NCBI GenBank assembly: GCA_963729445.1
Contig: CAVSNU010000002.1
Span: forward strand, 620,001 to 684,000
Length of the DNA: 64,000 nucleotides
Direction of reading: 5' to 3'
DNA from: JACCZH01 sp963729445
GTDB taxonomy: Bacteria; Chloroflexota; Chloroflexia; Thermomicrobiales; CFX8
The notes below the pieces were generated by a model. The model was not told where the DNA came from. It did not search any database and was given only the letters and a program-made list of their open reading frames with translations. Shown piece by piece: positions 29,838 through 39,262 of this stretch. Each line of letters starts with the position of its first letter. The first letter of the stretch is position 1. The translations under genes and the position numbers were made by a program.

Positions 29838-30749
29838 ATGGCGACGCAGCCACTGCCGGGGGTCCAAGTTATCGGCGTCCGCTACCGGGGCAGCAAGCCG
29901 GCCGTTCGCGACGAACGAGCGCTGGATGCCTATTCTGCATCCGGCGTGTACCAGTCCATCCACACGCCAGTCACTGTCACCGAGCCAGCGTTTCCTGAAG
30001 ACCAGCGCACCGGAGAGCCAACCGACGACCTCGGACTCATGGGAGGCGCGATCGCTGAGATGGCGGCTGCCGCTCGTCGGGAGGGCAACGGCGTCATGAT
30101 GGTCGGTGGCGACTGCAGCCACATCACCGGCGTGCTTGGCGGACTGCAAGACGTCCACGGTCCGAATGCCAGGATCGGCCTGGTCTGGTTCGACGCCCAC
30201 GGCGATTTCAACACACCGAACACCACCTTCTCCGGGATGCTCGGAGGCATGCCGGTTGCGGTCAGCGCAGGACTCGCCTATCCGCGATGGCGCGAGATGT
30301 CGCATATCGCCGCGCCGATCCCCACAGACCGGATTCTCATGGTCGATGTGCGCAACCTCGACGAACCTGAGGAACAGCTCATCCGGGCCACCGACATTAC
30401 GATCGCAGCGCCTGCCCCCGGTTTTCCCGGCGCAGACCTCAAGCAATCGGTCGAAGAGCTGGCAGCGAAATGTGACATGCTCTACCTGCACATTGACTCC
30501 GACATTCTCGACGAGGCGTTCGTCCCGAACCACGGCACCCGCGAGCCGAATGGCCCGAATATGCAGCAGGTACAGGACGCCATCGATACCGTCATGGCGA
30601 CCGGCAAGGTTGTCGCCTACGCGGTTGTCTCCGTCTACGCTGAGGGAGAAGGCAGTGCGACCAGCGTCGAGTCCGGCATCGCGTTGCTGCGCGGTGGGCT
30701 GGAATCGTGGAGCCGCCACGGGCTCCCGGCAAGTCTGGATGGTAGATGA
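29838..30749 (+). CDS. Arginase/agmatinase family protein, GGDC type
   Basis: The 303-residue protein has the ureohydrolase metal motifs: VGGDCSHITG near residue 92 (Cys where most arginases have His), WFDAHGDFNT near 117, and HIDSDILDEAF near 219. The retained Asp and His residues support a binuclear Mn site, with Cys in place of the first His ligand, as in a subgroup annotated simply as arginase family. Substrate is therefore uncertain; hydrolysis of a guanidino compound to urea is likely. The ATG has GAGGAGG upstream, and its stop overlaps the start of the ABC ATPase gene (ATGA), although a functional link with the transporter is not evident. Confidence 0.8.
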   Translation: MATQPLPGVQVIGVRYRGSKPAVRDERALDAYSASGVYQSIHTPVTVTEPAFPEDQRTGEPTDDLGLMGGAIAEMAAAARREGNGVMMVGGDCSHITGVLGGLQDVHGPNARIGLVWFDAHGDFNTPNTTFSGMLGGMPVAVSAGLAYPRWREMSHIAAPIPTDRILMVDVRNLDEPEEQLIRATDITIAAPAPGFPGADLKQSVEELAAKCDMLYLHIDSDILDEAFVPNHGTREPNGPNMQQVQDAIDTVMATGKVVAYAVVSVYAEGEGSATSVESGIALLRGGLESWSRHGLPASLDGR

Positions 30750-31725
30750 CGGCAACACCTCCCAACCCTGGCCAGTGGATGGTCTCAACGCGCGGCTTGC
30801 ACAAAGCGCTACGGCACGATCATCGCGCTGGACACGCTCGATCTCGACCTGCCACGCTCGGCGGTCGGACTGCTCGGCGCAAACGGGGCCGGTAAGTCCA
30901 CGCTGATCAAGCTGCTGCTGGGACTGATCAGGCCAACGTCCGGGCAAAGCCTGGGTGCTCGGAACCGACATTGATGCGCACGCCGTCGCGGTCCGTGAGC
31001 GGGTTGGCTACATGCCGGAATCGGATACGCTCCCGATGGACGTCACGGCAGCCGATTTCGTCGCGCACATGGCCGAGATGAGCGGTCTCCCAACCCGCAG
31101 TGCCCGGCAGCGTGCCAACGATGTCCTCTATCAGGTTGGTCTGGACGAGGAACGCTACCGGCTGATTCGGGGCTTCTCAACCGGCATGAAGCAGCGGGTC
31201 AAGCTGGCCCAGGCCATCGTTCACGACCCTGAGCTGGTCTTTCTTGACGAGCCAACCAACGGGATGGACCCGCAGGGGCGCGACGACATGCTGAACCTGA
31301 TCAACCGGATTCATCACAACCTGGGCATCACTGTCATCCTCTCGTCGCACATTCTGGGTGACGTCGAGCGCGTGTGCGATTACGTGGTCATGCTGGATTC
31401 CGGCCGGCTGGTCGTCTCAGACCGCATCGAGACACTACGCCAGGGCAGTACGGATATTCTGGTGCGGGTTGACGGTGACGAGTCGGCGTTCGTCGCGCGA
31501 CTCAAAGCCCGCGGCGTCCATGCGGAGCTCACCGGCCACGACATTCTCGTGGCGCAAGATTCCGACGAGGTGTACGACGCCATCCGCGACACCGCGGTAG
31601 AGATGGGTGTCGCGTTGCGCACGCTCAAGCCACGCGAACGCTCGCTGGAGGATGTCTACATCCAGACCGTCAGCGGCGTCGGCGCGCCAATCCCTGTTGC
31701 GGTGGAGGCTACCCATGTCGACTGA
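30746..31725 (+). CDS. ABC transporter ATP-binding protein 1 (two frameshifts)
   Basis: Read with two single-base insertions removed (an extra C near 30802 in GCTTGCACAAAG and an extra A near 30945 in GGGCAAAGCC), it gives 325 residues. These contain Walker A (GANGAGKST), the signature region ([15 protein letters not shown]) and Walker B ([15 protein letters not shown]). The protein belongs to the NosF/CcmA-like ATPases of ABC-2 exporters. It starts in overlap with the arginase-family gene and overlaps the next permease gene by 11 bp. Similarity continues across both breaks, so sequence error is more likely than loss of function. Confidence 0.82.
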
Positions 31726-32614
31726 TCGCTCCCCGGTGCCGGCCCAACAGCCCTACGGCGAGGTCTTCGACCGCGGGTACCAGCATTACCAGGGCGAGCG
31801 GCTGGGGCGAAAGTATGCCGTTCGCGCGCTGATCATCTACTCGATCAAACGCGGCCTGGGCATCAAGAAAAAGTGGACCGCCAAGATCATCCCCATCATT
31901 CTGTACTCGATTGCCTACCTGCCGGCGATCGTCATCACCGCCATCATCTCGTTCTTCCCGGGCGAGACGGGGCTCGGCTACAGCAGCCTCTACGGTTTCC
32001 TGGATTTCGTGATCCTGATCTTTGCCGCCTCCCTTGCCCCGGAGATGCTGTGCGACGACCGGCGTGAAAACGTCTTACCGCTCTATTTCTCAAGGCCGAT
32101 CACACGGCTCGATTACCTGTTGGCGAAGATCAGCGCGATGGGCATCCTGATGGCCACACTGGTCTTCGGACCGGCGCTGTTGCTGTTTGCCGGACGAGCG
32201 CTTACCGCGGACAACCCGGCCAGCTGGTTCATCAACAATCTCGACGAAGTGCTGCGCATCGTTGCCTACGGAGTCTTGCTCTCAGCCCTTTACGCGGCCA
32301 TCGGATTGACGATCGCCACGTTCACGACCCGCAAGGGCGTTGCCGCCGCCATCATGATCGTGGGTGTGATTATCCTGACCGCCTTCGTCCACGGGTTGTA
32401 CTTCGCCATCGACGACCCGGCCGCCAGCGTGCTCGTGTATCTTAGTACGTTCGACGTACTTGAAGGTGCGCGTGCCTGGGTATTCGGCACCAACCCGGGC
32501 GGCGAGCTGACCGGCGACGTCGATCTGCCGGGATTCACCTACGGTCTGGCGATCGCGGCCGTCGTCGGCCTCGCCGCCGCGGTTATGCATCGACGTTATT
32601 TGAGCGAGGAGTAG
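31715..32614 (+). CDS. ABC-2 type permease 1
   Basis: The 299-residue protein has a hydrophilic N-terminus of about 60 residues and then six hydrophobic segments, with the ABC-2 permease motif of alternating helices around residues 65-290. EMLCDDRRENVLPLYFSRPITRLDYLLAK is typical of the cytoplasmic coupling loop in this exporter family. GGTGGAGG precedes the ATG. It pairs with the ATPase before it and is followed by a second ATPase/permease pair, so this is a four-gene export cassette with unknown substrate. Confidence 0.8.
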   Translation: MSTDRSPVPAQQPYGEVFDRGYQHYQGERLGRKYAVRALIIYSIKRGLGIKKKWTAKIIPIILYSIAYLPAIVITAIISFFPGETGLGYSSLYGFLDFVILIFAASLAPEMLCDDRRENVLPLYFSRPITRLDYLLAKISAMGILMATLVFGPALLLFAGRALTADNPASWFINNLDEVLRIVAYGVLLSALYAAIGLTIATFTTRKGVAAAIMIVGVIILTAFVHGLYFAIDDPAASVLVYLSTFDVLEGARAWVFGTNPGGELTGDVDLPGFTYGLAIAAVVGLAAAVMHRRYLSEE

Positions 32615-32620
32615 GGAGCC

Positions 32621-33617
32621 ATGAGCAACACCACATCAACCGCTCCCAGATCCGAAGTCGGACCGATCGCCCCACCGATTGTTGAAGGTGCGCCGATTGT
32701 CGTGCGCAACGTGTCGAAATGGTACGGCGACGTCGTCGCCGTCTCGGACGTCTCCTTCTCCGTCGAACCGGGCGTCACTGCGCTGCTCGGCCCGAACGGC
32801 GCCGGCAAATCAACCATGCTGGAGATGCTCACCGGCCTGCTGCATCCCTCGGCCGGCACCATCCACGATGCTGGGTAAGCCGGTACGCGGCGACGACAGT
32901 CTCTACGCCAGTATCGGTCTGGTGCCCGAGCAGGAGCATATCTATCCGTTCATGACCGGGCGTGAGTTCCTGACGCTGAACGCCGTACTCCAGAAAATGC
33001 CCGACCCTGAGGAAGCAGCCCAGCGCGCTCTGGAGATCGTCGAGCTGGTGAAGGATGGCGACAGGCCGCTGCGCGGCTACTCCAAGGGCATGCGCCAGCG
33101 AACAAAGATTGCCGCCGCGATCGTCCACGATCCGCAGGTCGTCCTGATGGATGAGCCGCTCACCGGCACCGACCCCCTGCAACGCGCGCGCATGATGGAG
33201 CTGATCCGCAAGCTGGGCCGTGACGGCAAGACCGTGCTGATCTCGTCGCATGTTCTGGATGAGGTCGAGCGTGTCGCTGACCGCATTCTGGTGATCGTCA
33301 ACGGCAAGCTGGCGGCCGCAGGTGATTTTCGCGCCATCCGCGACAAGATCGACGAGCACGCTCGCGGCGTCCGGATTCGAGCTGCGGACGCCCGCGCGCT
33401 TGCCGCGGCCCTGATCCAGGAGCCTTCCACCATTGCTATCCGGTTGGAGGGGGGCTCCAACGGCAACCAGCCAATCATCGTTGCTGAAACCGCAGACGTG
33501 CGCGCGTTCTATCAGTCCGTTCCCGTGGTGGCACAGCGGGCAAATATCCGGCTCTACGAAGTGTCGCCGGTTGATGATTCTCTGGCGAGCGTCTTCGCCT
33601 ATGTCGTGGGACGGTAA
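32621..33617 (+). CDS. ABC transporter ATP-binding protein 2 (one frameshift)
   Basis: Removing one extra base near 32868 (ATCCACG for ATCACG) gives 331 residues with Walker A (GPNGAGKSTM), the signature (YSKGMRQRTKIAAAI) and Walker B (VVLMDEPLTGTDP). The last 100 residues form the accessory domain typical of ABC-2 ATPases. Without correction the frame stops at 32878 just after Walker A, so an uncorrected annotation would report a short fragment and a headless ATPase. It is followed by its permease 2 bp on. Confidence 0.82.
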
Positions 33618-33619
33618 CG

Positions 33620-34380
33620 ATGTCGGCACTCACACGCACCCTCTTCCTGACCTTCCCAATACTGCATCTTGACCCTGCGCCAGTTCAGCAGGCGGCAAGG
33701 CTATTCGGGTAGTGGCGCTCTTCGGCCTTGCCCCGGTGCTGTTCACGGTCATTTACCTCATCGACCCGAGCATCCAGACCGGTCGCGAGTGGTTTGACCA
33801 GCTCTTCCGCACGATCCTCGTCCCGACTATCCTGCCGCTGGCCACCGTCATTCTGGCGACCATTGCGCTGGGGAACGAGCTTGAGGACCGCACAATGGTC
33901 TATCTGGTACTCAAGCCGATCCGCCGCTCGCGGATCATCATCGAGAAGTATTCCGCTGTCGTCCAATCCACCTGGATCACGCTCATCATCGGCGCGGCCA
34001 TTGCCTGGTTGATGGCCAGCCGTGGCGACGCAGTCGACAACCTCGATATGCTGGCGGCGGCCGTGCTGGCCATGCTCGTGGGCGTCCTGACGTATGGGGC
34101 CCTCTTCCTGGCGCTGAGTCTGATCATTCCACGCGCACTCATCGCCGGCATCATCTACATCCTGCTCTGGGAAACGCTCCTGGGCCGGCTCATCCCTGGC
34201 GCGCAGCTCTTGAGCATCCAGCATTACGTCCAGTCGATCTACAGCCGGCTATTGTCCGATCCCGAGTTCCAGGTAAATAACGCGATCCGCTTCCCGTCCG
34301 CGATGCTGGCCGCATCGGTCCTGATCGCCCTCACGCTCGTGTTCGCGACCATGCGGTTACGGGCGATGGATCTGGAGTAG
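33620..34380 (+). CDS. ABC-2 type permease 2 (two probable frameshifts)
   Basis: The main part (from about 33712) encodes six hydrophobic segments of an ABC-2 permease (ELEDRTMVYLVLKPIRRSRIII is the coupling loop). The start ATG at 33620 and the following MSALTRTLFLT lie in another frame; two inserted bases (near 33665 and 33693) would join them into a 252-residue protein starting with a short cytosolic segment, LTLRQFSRR. This mirrors the layout of permease 1. It ends the four-gene ABC cassette. Confidence 0.75.
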
Positions 34381-34522
34381 AGGAAGTCCTCGCCCCGGAA
34401 CCTCCCCGCGGGGAGAGCGCTCTTCCACGTGGGAGAGGACACAAGGAATACTCCCCCGCTCAATCACGCTATGATGATCGAGAGGATGCGAGACACGGAC
34501 GAGAGAGGACGCAACCCCAAGC

Positions 34523-34921
34523 ATGGTACTGACCGACAAGATGCGCGACTTTCTGGAGAAACCGCGCTTCGCCGTTCTGGCCACGACGATGCCGGACGGA
34601 CGAATCCAGCAAACCGTGATGTGGTACGAGATGCGGGGCGACACCATCGTGATGAACACCAAGGTCGGGCGAGTAAAGCACCAGAACGTGCACCGCGAAC
34701 CGCGCGTCTCGGTCTGCTTTGAAGATGGTTATCGCTATTTGACGATCGAGGGCAGGGTGCACGAGACGATCGACGACCAGGAGATCGCCCAGGCCGACAT
34801 TCTCGGTTTGGCCAAGCGCTACCACCCGTATCGCCCCGCCGAGGAGAACGCGTATTTCAAGCGCGAGCAGCGAGAAACCATGGTGATCACAATCGACAAG
34901 GTCATCGCCAACGGCTTCTAG
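34523..34921 (+). CDS. PPOX-class F420-dependent oxidoreductase
   Basis: The 132-residue split-barrel flavin/deazaflavin enzyme begins KMRDFLEKPRFAVLATTMPDGRIQQTVMWYEM, the typical N-terminus of pyridoxamine-phosphate-oxidase-like proteins of the F420-binding (TIGR03618-type) group. The set of F420 genes just downstream (LLM enzyme and CofE) supports F420 rather than FMN as cofactor. The substrate is unknown; members reduce biliverdin, quinones or aflatoxin-like compounds in actinobacteria. Confidence 0.75.
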   Translation: MVLTDKMRDFLEKPRFAVLATTMPDGRIQQTVMWYEMRGDTIVMNTKVGRVKHQNVHREPRVSVCFEDGYRYLTIEGRVHETIDDQEIAQADILGLAKRYHPYRPAEENAYFKREQRETMVITIDKVIANGF

Positions 34922-34946
34922 CACGTTCGCGGGGTCGCCGGACTGC

Positions 34947-35019
34947 GTAGCGGCGCAATTTATTGCGCCCTCTCCAACGTCCGGACGGCCAGGCAAGGCG
35001 CAATAAATTGCGCCGCTAC
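34947..35019 (+). repeat. GCGCAAT palindromic repeat, copy 2
   Basis: Perfect 23-bp inverted arms at 34947-34969 and 34997-35019 (GTAGCGGCGCAATTTATTGCGCC and complement, written in two parts) surround a spacer starting CTCTCC and ending GGCAA, as in copy 1. It lies just after the PPOX gene. Confidence 0.85.
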
Positions 35020-35111
35020 GAACCTCTGTGAAGAGCGGATGACGTTGTCATATTCCACAACTGACCTCCACGGAGGAGCAGCAATCCACGCTATACGAAA
35101 GGAACAGCACC

Positions 35112-36113
35112 TTGGCTACTATCGGCTACGCGGCGATGATGGAACAGTTCACACCAACTCAGCTGCTGGACTACTGTGAGGCGGCGGAGAAGGTTGGTTT
35201 TAGTACCGTCATGGCGTCAGACCACTTCCACCCCTGGACTCCGGAGCAGGGCCAGAGCGGTTTCAGCTTCGCCTTCATGGCAGCGCTCGGCGAGCGCACC
35301 AAACAGCGCTTTGGCGCGGGAGTCATTTGCCCGAGTTTTCGCTACCACCCGGCTATCGTCGCCCATGCCTCAGCGACGCTGGAGGCGATGTACCCGGGCC
35401 GCACCTACGTCGGCATCGGCGCCGGCGAGGCGTTGAACGAGCACATCGTCGGCGGTGAGTGGCCGGAGGGGGGCACGCGCTCGAAGATGATGTTCGAAGC
35501 CATCGAGATCATCAAGAAGCTCTTCACCGGCAAGGTGGTCAAACACGAGGGTCCGTACTTCAAGATGGAGAGCGCCAAACTCTACACCATGCCCGACCAG
35601 CCTCCGCCAATCTATGTCGCTACCGCCGGCCCCGTGAACTCGCTCCGGACGGGCCGCTTCACGGACGGCCTCATCACGGTGGGCGCTTCCGACGAGAAGA
35701 TCAAGGGGATCTTCGACAAGTTCGAAGAGGGCGCCCGGCGCGAGGGCAAGGACCCGTCCAAGATGGCGAAGATTCTACAGGTGCACGTGTCGTACGCCTC
35801 CACCGTGGAAGAAGCGACCGACAACGCAATCAAAGAGTGGCCCAACGGTGGCATGGCCTTCCCGAAGGCGGACATTCGCTATCCAGAGGACTTCCAGGCC
35901 ATGGCCAAAATGGTCCGCCCAGAGCACTACAAGAACCGCGTGCTGATCTCGAACGATCCTGAGGAGCACCTGGCCTACGTGCAGCGCTACGCCGACATGG
36001 GATTCGACGAGATCTACGTCCATAACGTCGGCCGCAACCAGGAGGAGTTCATTCAGGTCTACGGCGAGAAGGTGATCCCAAACGTGAAGGCCATCGCCCA
36101 GGCGACGGCGTAA
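35112..36113 (+). CDS. LLM-class F420-dependent oxidoreductase (F420-G6PD-like)
   Basis: The 333-residue luciferase-like TIM-barrel protein starts with TTG, with AAGGAA 8 bases upstream. YAAMMEQFTP, ASDHFHPWTPEQGQSGF, YVGIGAGEALNEHIVGG and PPPIYVATAGP are the pattern of the family that includes F420-dependent glucose-6-phosphate dehydrogenase. In mycobacteria that enzyme supplies reduced F420. The substrate here could be another sugar phosphate or alcohol. It sits between an F420 oxidoreductase and the F420 biosynthesis gene cofE. Confidence 0.85.
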   Translation: MATIGYAAMMEQFTPTQLLDYCEAAEKVGFSTVMASDHFHPWTPEQGQSGFSFAFMAALGERTKQRFGAGVICPSFRYHPAIVAHASATLEAMYPGRTYVGIGAGEALNEHIVGGEWPEGGTRSKMMFEAIEIIKKLFTGKVVKHEGPYFKMESAKLYTMPDQPPPIYVATAGPVNSLRTGRFTDGLITVGASDEKIKGIFDKFEEGARREGKDPSKMAKILQVHVSYASTVEEATDNAIKEWPNGGMAFPKADIRYPEDFQAMAKMVRPEHYKNRVLISNDPEEHLAYVQRYADMGFDEIYVHNVGRNQEEFIQVYGEKVIPNVKAIAQATA

Positions 36114-36128
36114 ATCCGTCAGCATCTC

Positions 36129-36199
36129 GTAAGGAAGGGGCTCGGCCCCTCCTGCTTCAGGTCCGACAGTGCCCGGGAGGGGACGAACCCCTCCCTTAC
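36129..36199 (+). repeat. GGAGGGG-type palindromic repeat
   Basis: Arms GTAAGGAAGGGGCTCGG (from 36129) and the near-complement ending CCCCTCCCTTAC (to 36199) form an imperfect 26-bp inverted repeat; each arm has a small inner palindrome (AGGGGCTCGGCCCCT). It resembles the perfect repeat at 52093-52166 in design and in the GTA-GGGGAGG terminal sequence. Confidence 0.65.
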
Positions 36200-36252
36200 C
36201 GAAAACACGAGCGGCCCCAGGTCGCAACGAGCAGAATGAGGACGAACATCGT

Positions 36253-37008
36253 ATGCCAGCGGAGGTGAGGGTCGTCGGCCTTGACGGCATTCCGGAGGTA
36301 CAACCTGGTGATGATCTCAACGCGATGATTGGTGACGCCATCGAAGCGAGCGACACAGGGTTGCAAGAGGGCGACATCGTCACCATCACCCATAAAATCG
36401 TGTCAAAGGCGGAAGGACAGCTCGTCGATCTCAACACGATCGAGCCTTCCGCCCTCGCCCTGAGCTTTGCAAGACGCTGGCACAAAGACCCGCGCCAGAC
36501 CGAGGTGGTCCTGCGCGAGAGCGTCCGCATCCTGCGCATGGAGCGCGGGGTGATGATCTGCGAGACGCGCCACGGGTTTGTCTGTGCGAACGCGGGCGTC
36601 GACGCCTCGAATGTCCCGGGTGACGATTCGGTCTGCCTGCTGCCGGCCCACCCGGACGACTCGGCCGCGGCGATTCGCGCCGGTCTCAAGGCGCGCTTCG
36701 GTGTCGCCCCGGCCATCATCATTACCGACTCGTTCGGTCGGCCCTGGCGCAGGGGCATCACCAACGTCGCCATCGGCGTGGCGGGCATGTTGCCGGTCGT
36801 CGACTATCGCGGCACAACCGACGCCTGGGGCCACGACTTGCGAGTCACGATCATGGCTATCGCCGACGAGCTGGCCTCGTCCGCCGAGCTCGTGGCCGGC
36901 AAGACGGACGCCCGCCCGGTGGCGTTGATCCGTGGCTATGAGTATCCACGGGGGCATGGCACGGCCCGCGACCTGGTTCTGGACCCCGAGAAGGACCTGT
37001 TCCGTTAG
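36253..37008 (+). CDS. cofE: Coenzyme F420-0:L-glutamate ligase
   Basis: The 251-residue protein adds glutamate to F420-0 in the last steps of F420 synthesis. It begins EVRVVGLDGIPEVQPGDDL, has DIVTITHKIVSKAEGQ near residue 44, and the characteristic HGFVCANAGVDASNVPG near 113, then TDSFGRPWRRGITNVAIGVAG near 157. It lacks the C-terminal nitroreductase domain of actinobacterial FbiB, so it is the single-domain CofE form. Its place beside two F420-using enzymes makes this an F420 cluster. Confidence 0.93.
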   Translation: MPAEVRVVGLDGIPEVQPGDDLNAMIGDAIEASDTGLQEGDIVTITHKIVSKAEGQLVDLNTIEPSALALSFARRWHKDPRQTEVVLRESVRILRMERGVMICETRHGFVCANAGVDASNVPGDDSVCLLPAHPDDSAAAIRAGLKARFGVAPAIIITDSFGRPWRRGITNVAIGVAGMLPVVDYRGTTDAWGHDLRVTIMAIADELASSAELVAGKTDARPVALIRGYEYPRGHGTARDLVLDPEKDLFR

Positions 37009-37070
37009 TATGCAGAGACGTTCCGGTGGGACGTCTCCACGTGAGTCATAGCACGATGAGGAGGAATTTC

Positions 37071-37637
37071 ATGGCGAACGACTACACGATCGACGCCTTC
37101 ATCGGCGATGTGAAGAGCATTCTGGCCGAGGATGGTGAGACGCAGACCGCTTTCGGGCGCATCCAGGAAAAGATGCAGGTACTCATCAAAAACCCGGAGT
37201 ACGCTGAGATTGACGAAGAGGCAGCTGCGGGCAACATCCACACCGGCCAGCAATCTCAGCCGGTCTATGAGGACGAGACCGGCCTGATTCTCGTGCGCGC
37301 CCGCTTTGGGCCGGAGGCCATGACCCCGATCCACAGCCACGGTTCCTGGGGCGTCATCGGCGTTCTCAAAGGGCGCGACCACTATCAGGTCTGGCAGCGT
37401 AAGGACCAGGGCGACGGTCCCGGCGAGGCGGAGGTTGAGCTGATCGAAGACCGTATCCTCGAGCCGGGCGACGCCGTGATCCTGCCGCCGCCGCCCCAGG
37501 ATATCCACGCGCAGCAGGGCTACGACGGCCAGGCCACCTACGAGTTCGTCCTGTTCGGCAAGAATGCCATGAAGAACCCGCGCCTCTACTACGATCCCGA
37601 GGCCGGCCACGCCGAGCTGGTGCATCTGAACCGCTAA
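37071..37637 (+). CDS. Cupin protein, cysteine dioxygenase-like
   Basis: The 188-residue cupin has PIHSHGSWGVIGVLKGRDHY (about 84-103) as its first metal motif and PGDAVILPPPPQDIHA (about 133-148) as its second, like the predicted cysteine dioxygenase/thiol dioxygenase group. The His residues would bind Fe2+. The substrate may be a thiol, but the family also includes enzymes of unknown role. A strong GAGGAGG lies before the ATG. It converges with the aldolase-like gene. Confidence 0.68.
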   Translation: MANDYTIDAFIGDVKSILAEDGETQTAFGRIQEKMQVLIKNPEYAEIDEEAAAGNIHTGQQSQPVYEDETGLILVRARFGPEAMTPIHSHGSWGVIGVLKGRDHYQVWQRKDQGDGPGEAEVELIEDRILEPGDAVILPPPPQDIHAQQGYDGQATYEFVLFGKNAMKNPRLYYDPEAGHAELVHLNR

Positions 37638-37714
37638 AGAGCGGTTACCGGACCAACCGGCCTTCGTACCGGTACGTCCAGGTTGATCGGATAATTGAGG
37701 TCCGCCCTGTCTGC

Positions 37715-37787
37715 GTACGGGAGCAATGAATTGCGCCCTGCCCAGCCTCCTGGGCGTCGGAGAGGGCGCAATGAATTGCGCCCGTAC
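37715..37787 (+). repeat. GCGCAAT palindromic repeat, copy 3
   Basis: Arms at 37715-37737 and 37765-37787 match copy 1 apart from two changes in the left arm. The spacer is in the opposite orientation to copy 1 (CTGCCCAG first, GGAGAG last). It lies between two convergent genes. Confidence 0.8.
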
Positions 37788-37832
37788 GAAAAACTGTCGT
37801 GATCCTCGCGCATAGCGGATCAGACGGTTCTG

Positions 37833-38681
37833 CTACAGCACATCCTCCGGGAGCGAGTCGAGAATCGTGGACTTGACCTTAAAGCGCGCGGCAATGTCGC
37901 GTAGATTCTCGATGGTCAGCCCCCTTGCACAACGCCCACACTGGATGTCCATGACCTCGTAGCGGGCGGCCGCCTCGGCGTACTCGATGAGGTCCAGAGC
38001 GGCGGTCAGGCTGCGTTCGGAGCGCACGATAATGCCATGCTGGTTCCAGACGACGAGTTGATGGTGCACCATGGCAGCGCCGGTCATCCTGCCCAGCTCA
38101 GGCGTGCCCGGCGTGACGTAGTCCAGGGTCCGGAAACCGTTCGGGAAGTTGACGATCAACTCGGGTTCCCAGCGCAACAGCTGGCGCGTCAGGCGGTCGT
38201 CGTCCTGGTACTCGGGAACGTGGCTCAGGTACGTCAGGTAGGGCGGCTGACCGTGGACAACGGCGTTTACCCGGGCAACACCGCCGAGGCTGATCGCGTG
38301 GATGGCAAGGTGGGAGTCGATCTCGCTGGTTGGCTCAACTTCGTGCTCGTCAGAGTGATGCAGCCAGGTCGATCCGTCGGTTTCGACCTCGATGGCACAC
38401 AGCGCTGCATCGAGGTTGTCGCTGAGATCGCGGAGCCGGCGCCGGGAACCGCTGACCAGGATGGCGCCAGTTGGCAGGTTGAGCCCGCTCGCGACCGGAT
38501 AGGCACGCTTGCGAGACATACGCGCCAGTAGGAGCCCGCTCAAGCCGATGGTGTCGGGCGGCAGAAACAAAGAGAGGTTGCCTGCCGCGCCCTCGGCGGC
38601 GTCCATCTCGTGCAGCGACCGGCCTGCCTCGGCAATCTCATCGAGCCACTCCTGGACCTTCGTTCTGACTTTGTCTGGCAT
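37833..38681 (-). CDS. Class II aldolase/adducin family protein
   Basis: The 282-residue protein resembles rhamnulose-1-phosphate aldolase. The N-terminal motif GNLSLFLPPDTIG matches the phosphate/glycine-rich loop, VVHGQPPYLTYLS holds a metal His, and VVWNQHGIIVRS carries another. Zn2+ would polarise the ketose substrate. Whether it acts on rhamnulose 1-phosphate or a related sugar is not clear; no rhamnose catabolic genes are adjacent. It is divergent from a small membrane protein gene. Confidence 0.72.
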   Translation of the reverse strand: MPDKVRTKVQEWLDEIAEAGRSLHEMDAAEGAAGNLSLFLPPDTIGLSGLLLARMSRKRAYPVASGLNLPTGAILVSGSRRRLRDLSDNLDAALCAIEVETDGSTWLHHSDEHEVEPTSEIDSHLAIHAISLGGVARVNAVVHGQPPYLTYLSHVPEYQDDDRLTRQLLRWEPELIVNFPNGFRTLDYVTPGTPELGRMTGAAMVHHQLVVWNQHGIIVRSERSLTAALDLIEYAEAAARYEVMDIQCGRCARGLTIENLRDIAARFKVKSTILDSLPEDVL

Positions 38682-38787
38682 GGCCGCGCCTCCCTTGCCT
38701 ATCGCGTTGTAACACTCCCTGCTGATAGGCTATACCAAGACGCAGCGCGAGTTGGGCGCTGTACCGGAAACGGAGAGATCGAGGGAC

Positions 38788-39141
38788 ATGGAAAATTTCC
38801 ATCGGTATCTGGGCGAGGGCCTGTTTATCGTCTACGTGGTCGCGATGCTCGTGGCCTTTGTGATGGCCCGGCGCGGCCGCGACGTGCCACCGTGGCTCAC
38901 CGGCGCAGCCCACGCGTTGCTGGCACTGCAGGTCGCGACCGGCGTGATCCTGGTGTTGTCCGGGGGATTGCGGGGCGTGCACTGGCTCCACCCGATCGTT
39001 GGGCTGCTGGCAATTGCGGCGCTCGGTCTCGCACCGGTGTTCAAGGCTCGGCTGGGCAAGGGCCTGGACAAGGTCGCGGTCTTCGGGGTTGTGGCCGCGC
39101 TCGCCCTGCTCGCCCAGGTGATCGCACAGATGAGCCGTTAG
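38788..39141 (+). CDS. Small membrane protein, unknown
   Basis: The 117-residue protein has four hydrophobic segments (about 10-28, 38-56, 64-80, 92-112) separated by short Arg/Lys loops, including MARRGRDVPPWL. I do not recognise a family. ATG at 38788 is chosen because of the GAGGG site just before it; a TTG at 38752 is in frame but has no site. Confidence 0.55.
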   Translation: MENFHRYLGEGLFIVYVVAMLVAFVMARRGRDVPPWLTGAAHALLALQVATGVILVLSGGLRGVHWLHPIVGLLAIAALGLAPVFKARLGKGLDKVAVFGVVAALALLAQVIAQMSR

Positions 39142-39262
39142 ATACACCTATCCAGCCTGATCCGGTAAGGCAGAACGTCATCATGGACGTTGAGGTCCTC
39201 GTCTGCGTAGCGGCGCAATAATGAAGATGTCTTGATTCATCCGATAATTGTGGCCCCATGTT

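Noticed and set aside
32621..32878. A short 85-residue protein ending soon after a Walker A motif
   Set aside because: The remaining ATPase follows in the next frame after one extra base; it is a broken full-length ATPase, not a stand-alone small protein.
34400..34440. Short GC-rich hairpins (CTCCCCGCGGGGAG and others) after the ABC cassette
   Set aside because: The stem is short and no repeat copy or U-tract was found; I could not support a terminator call.
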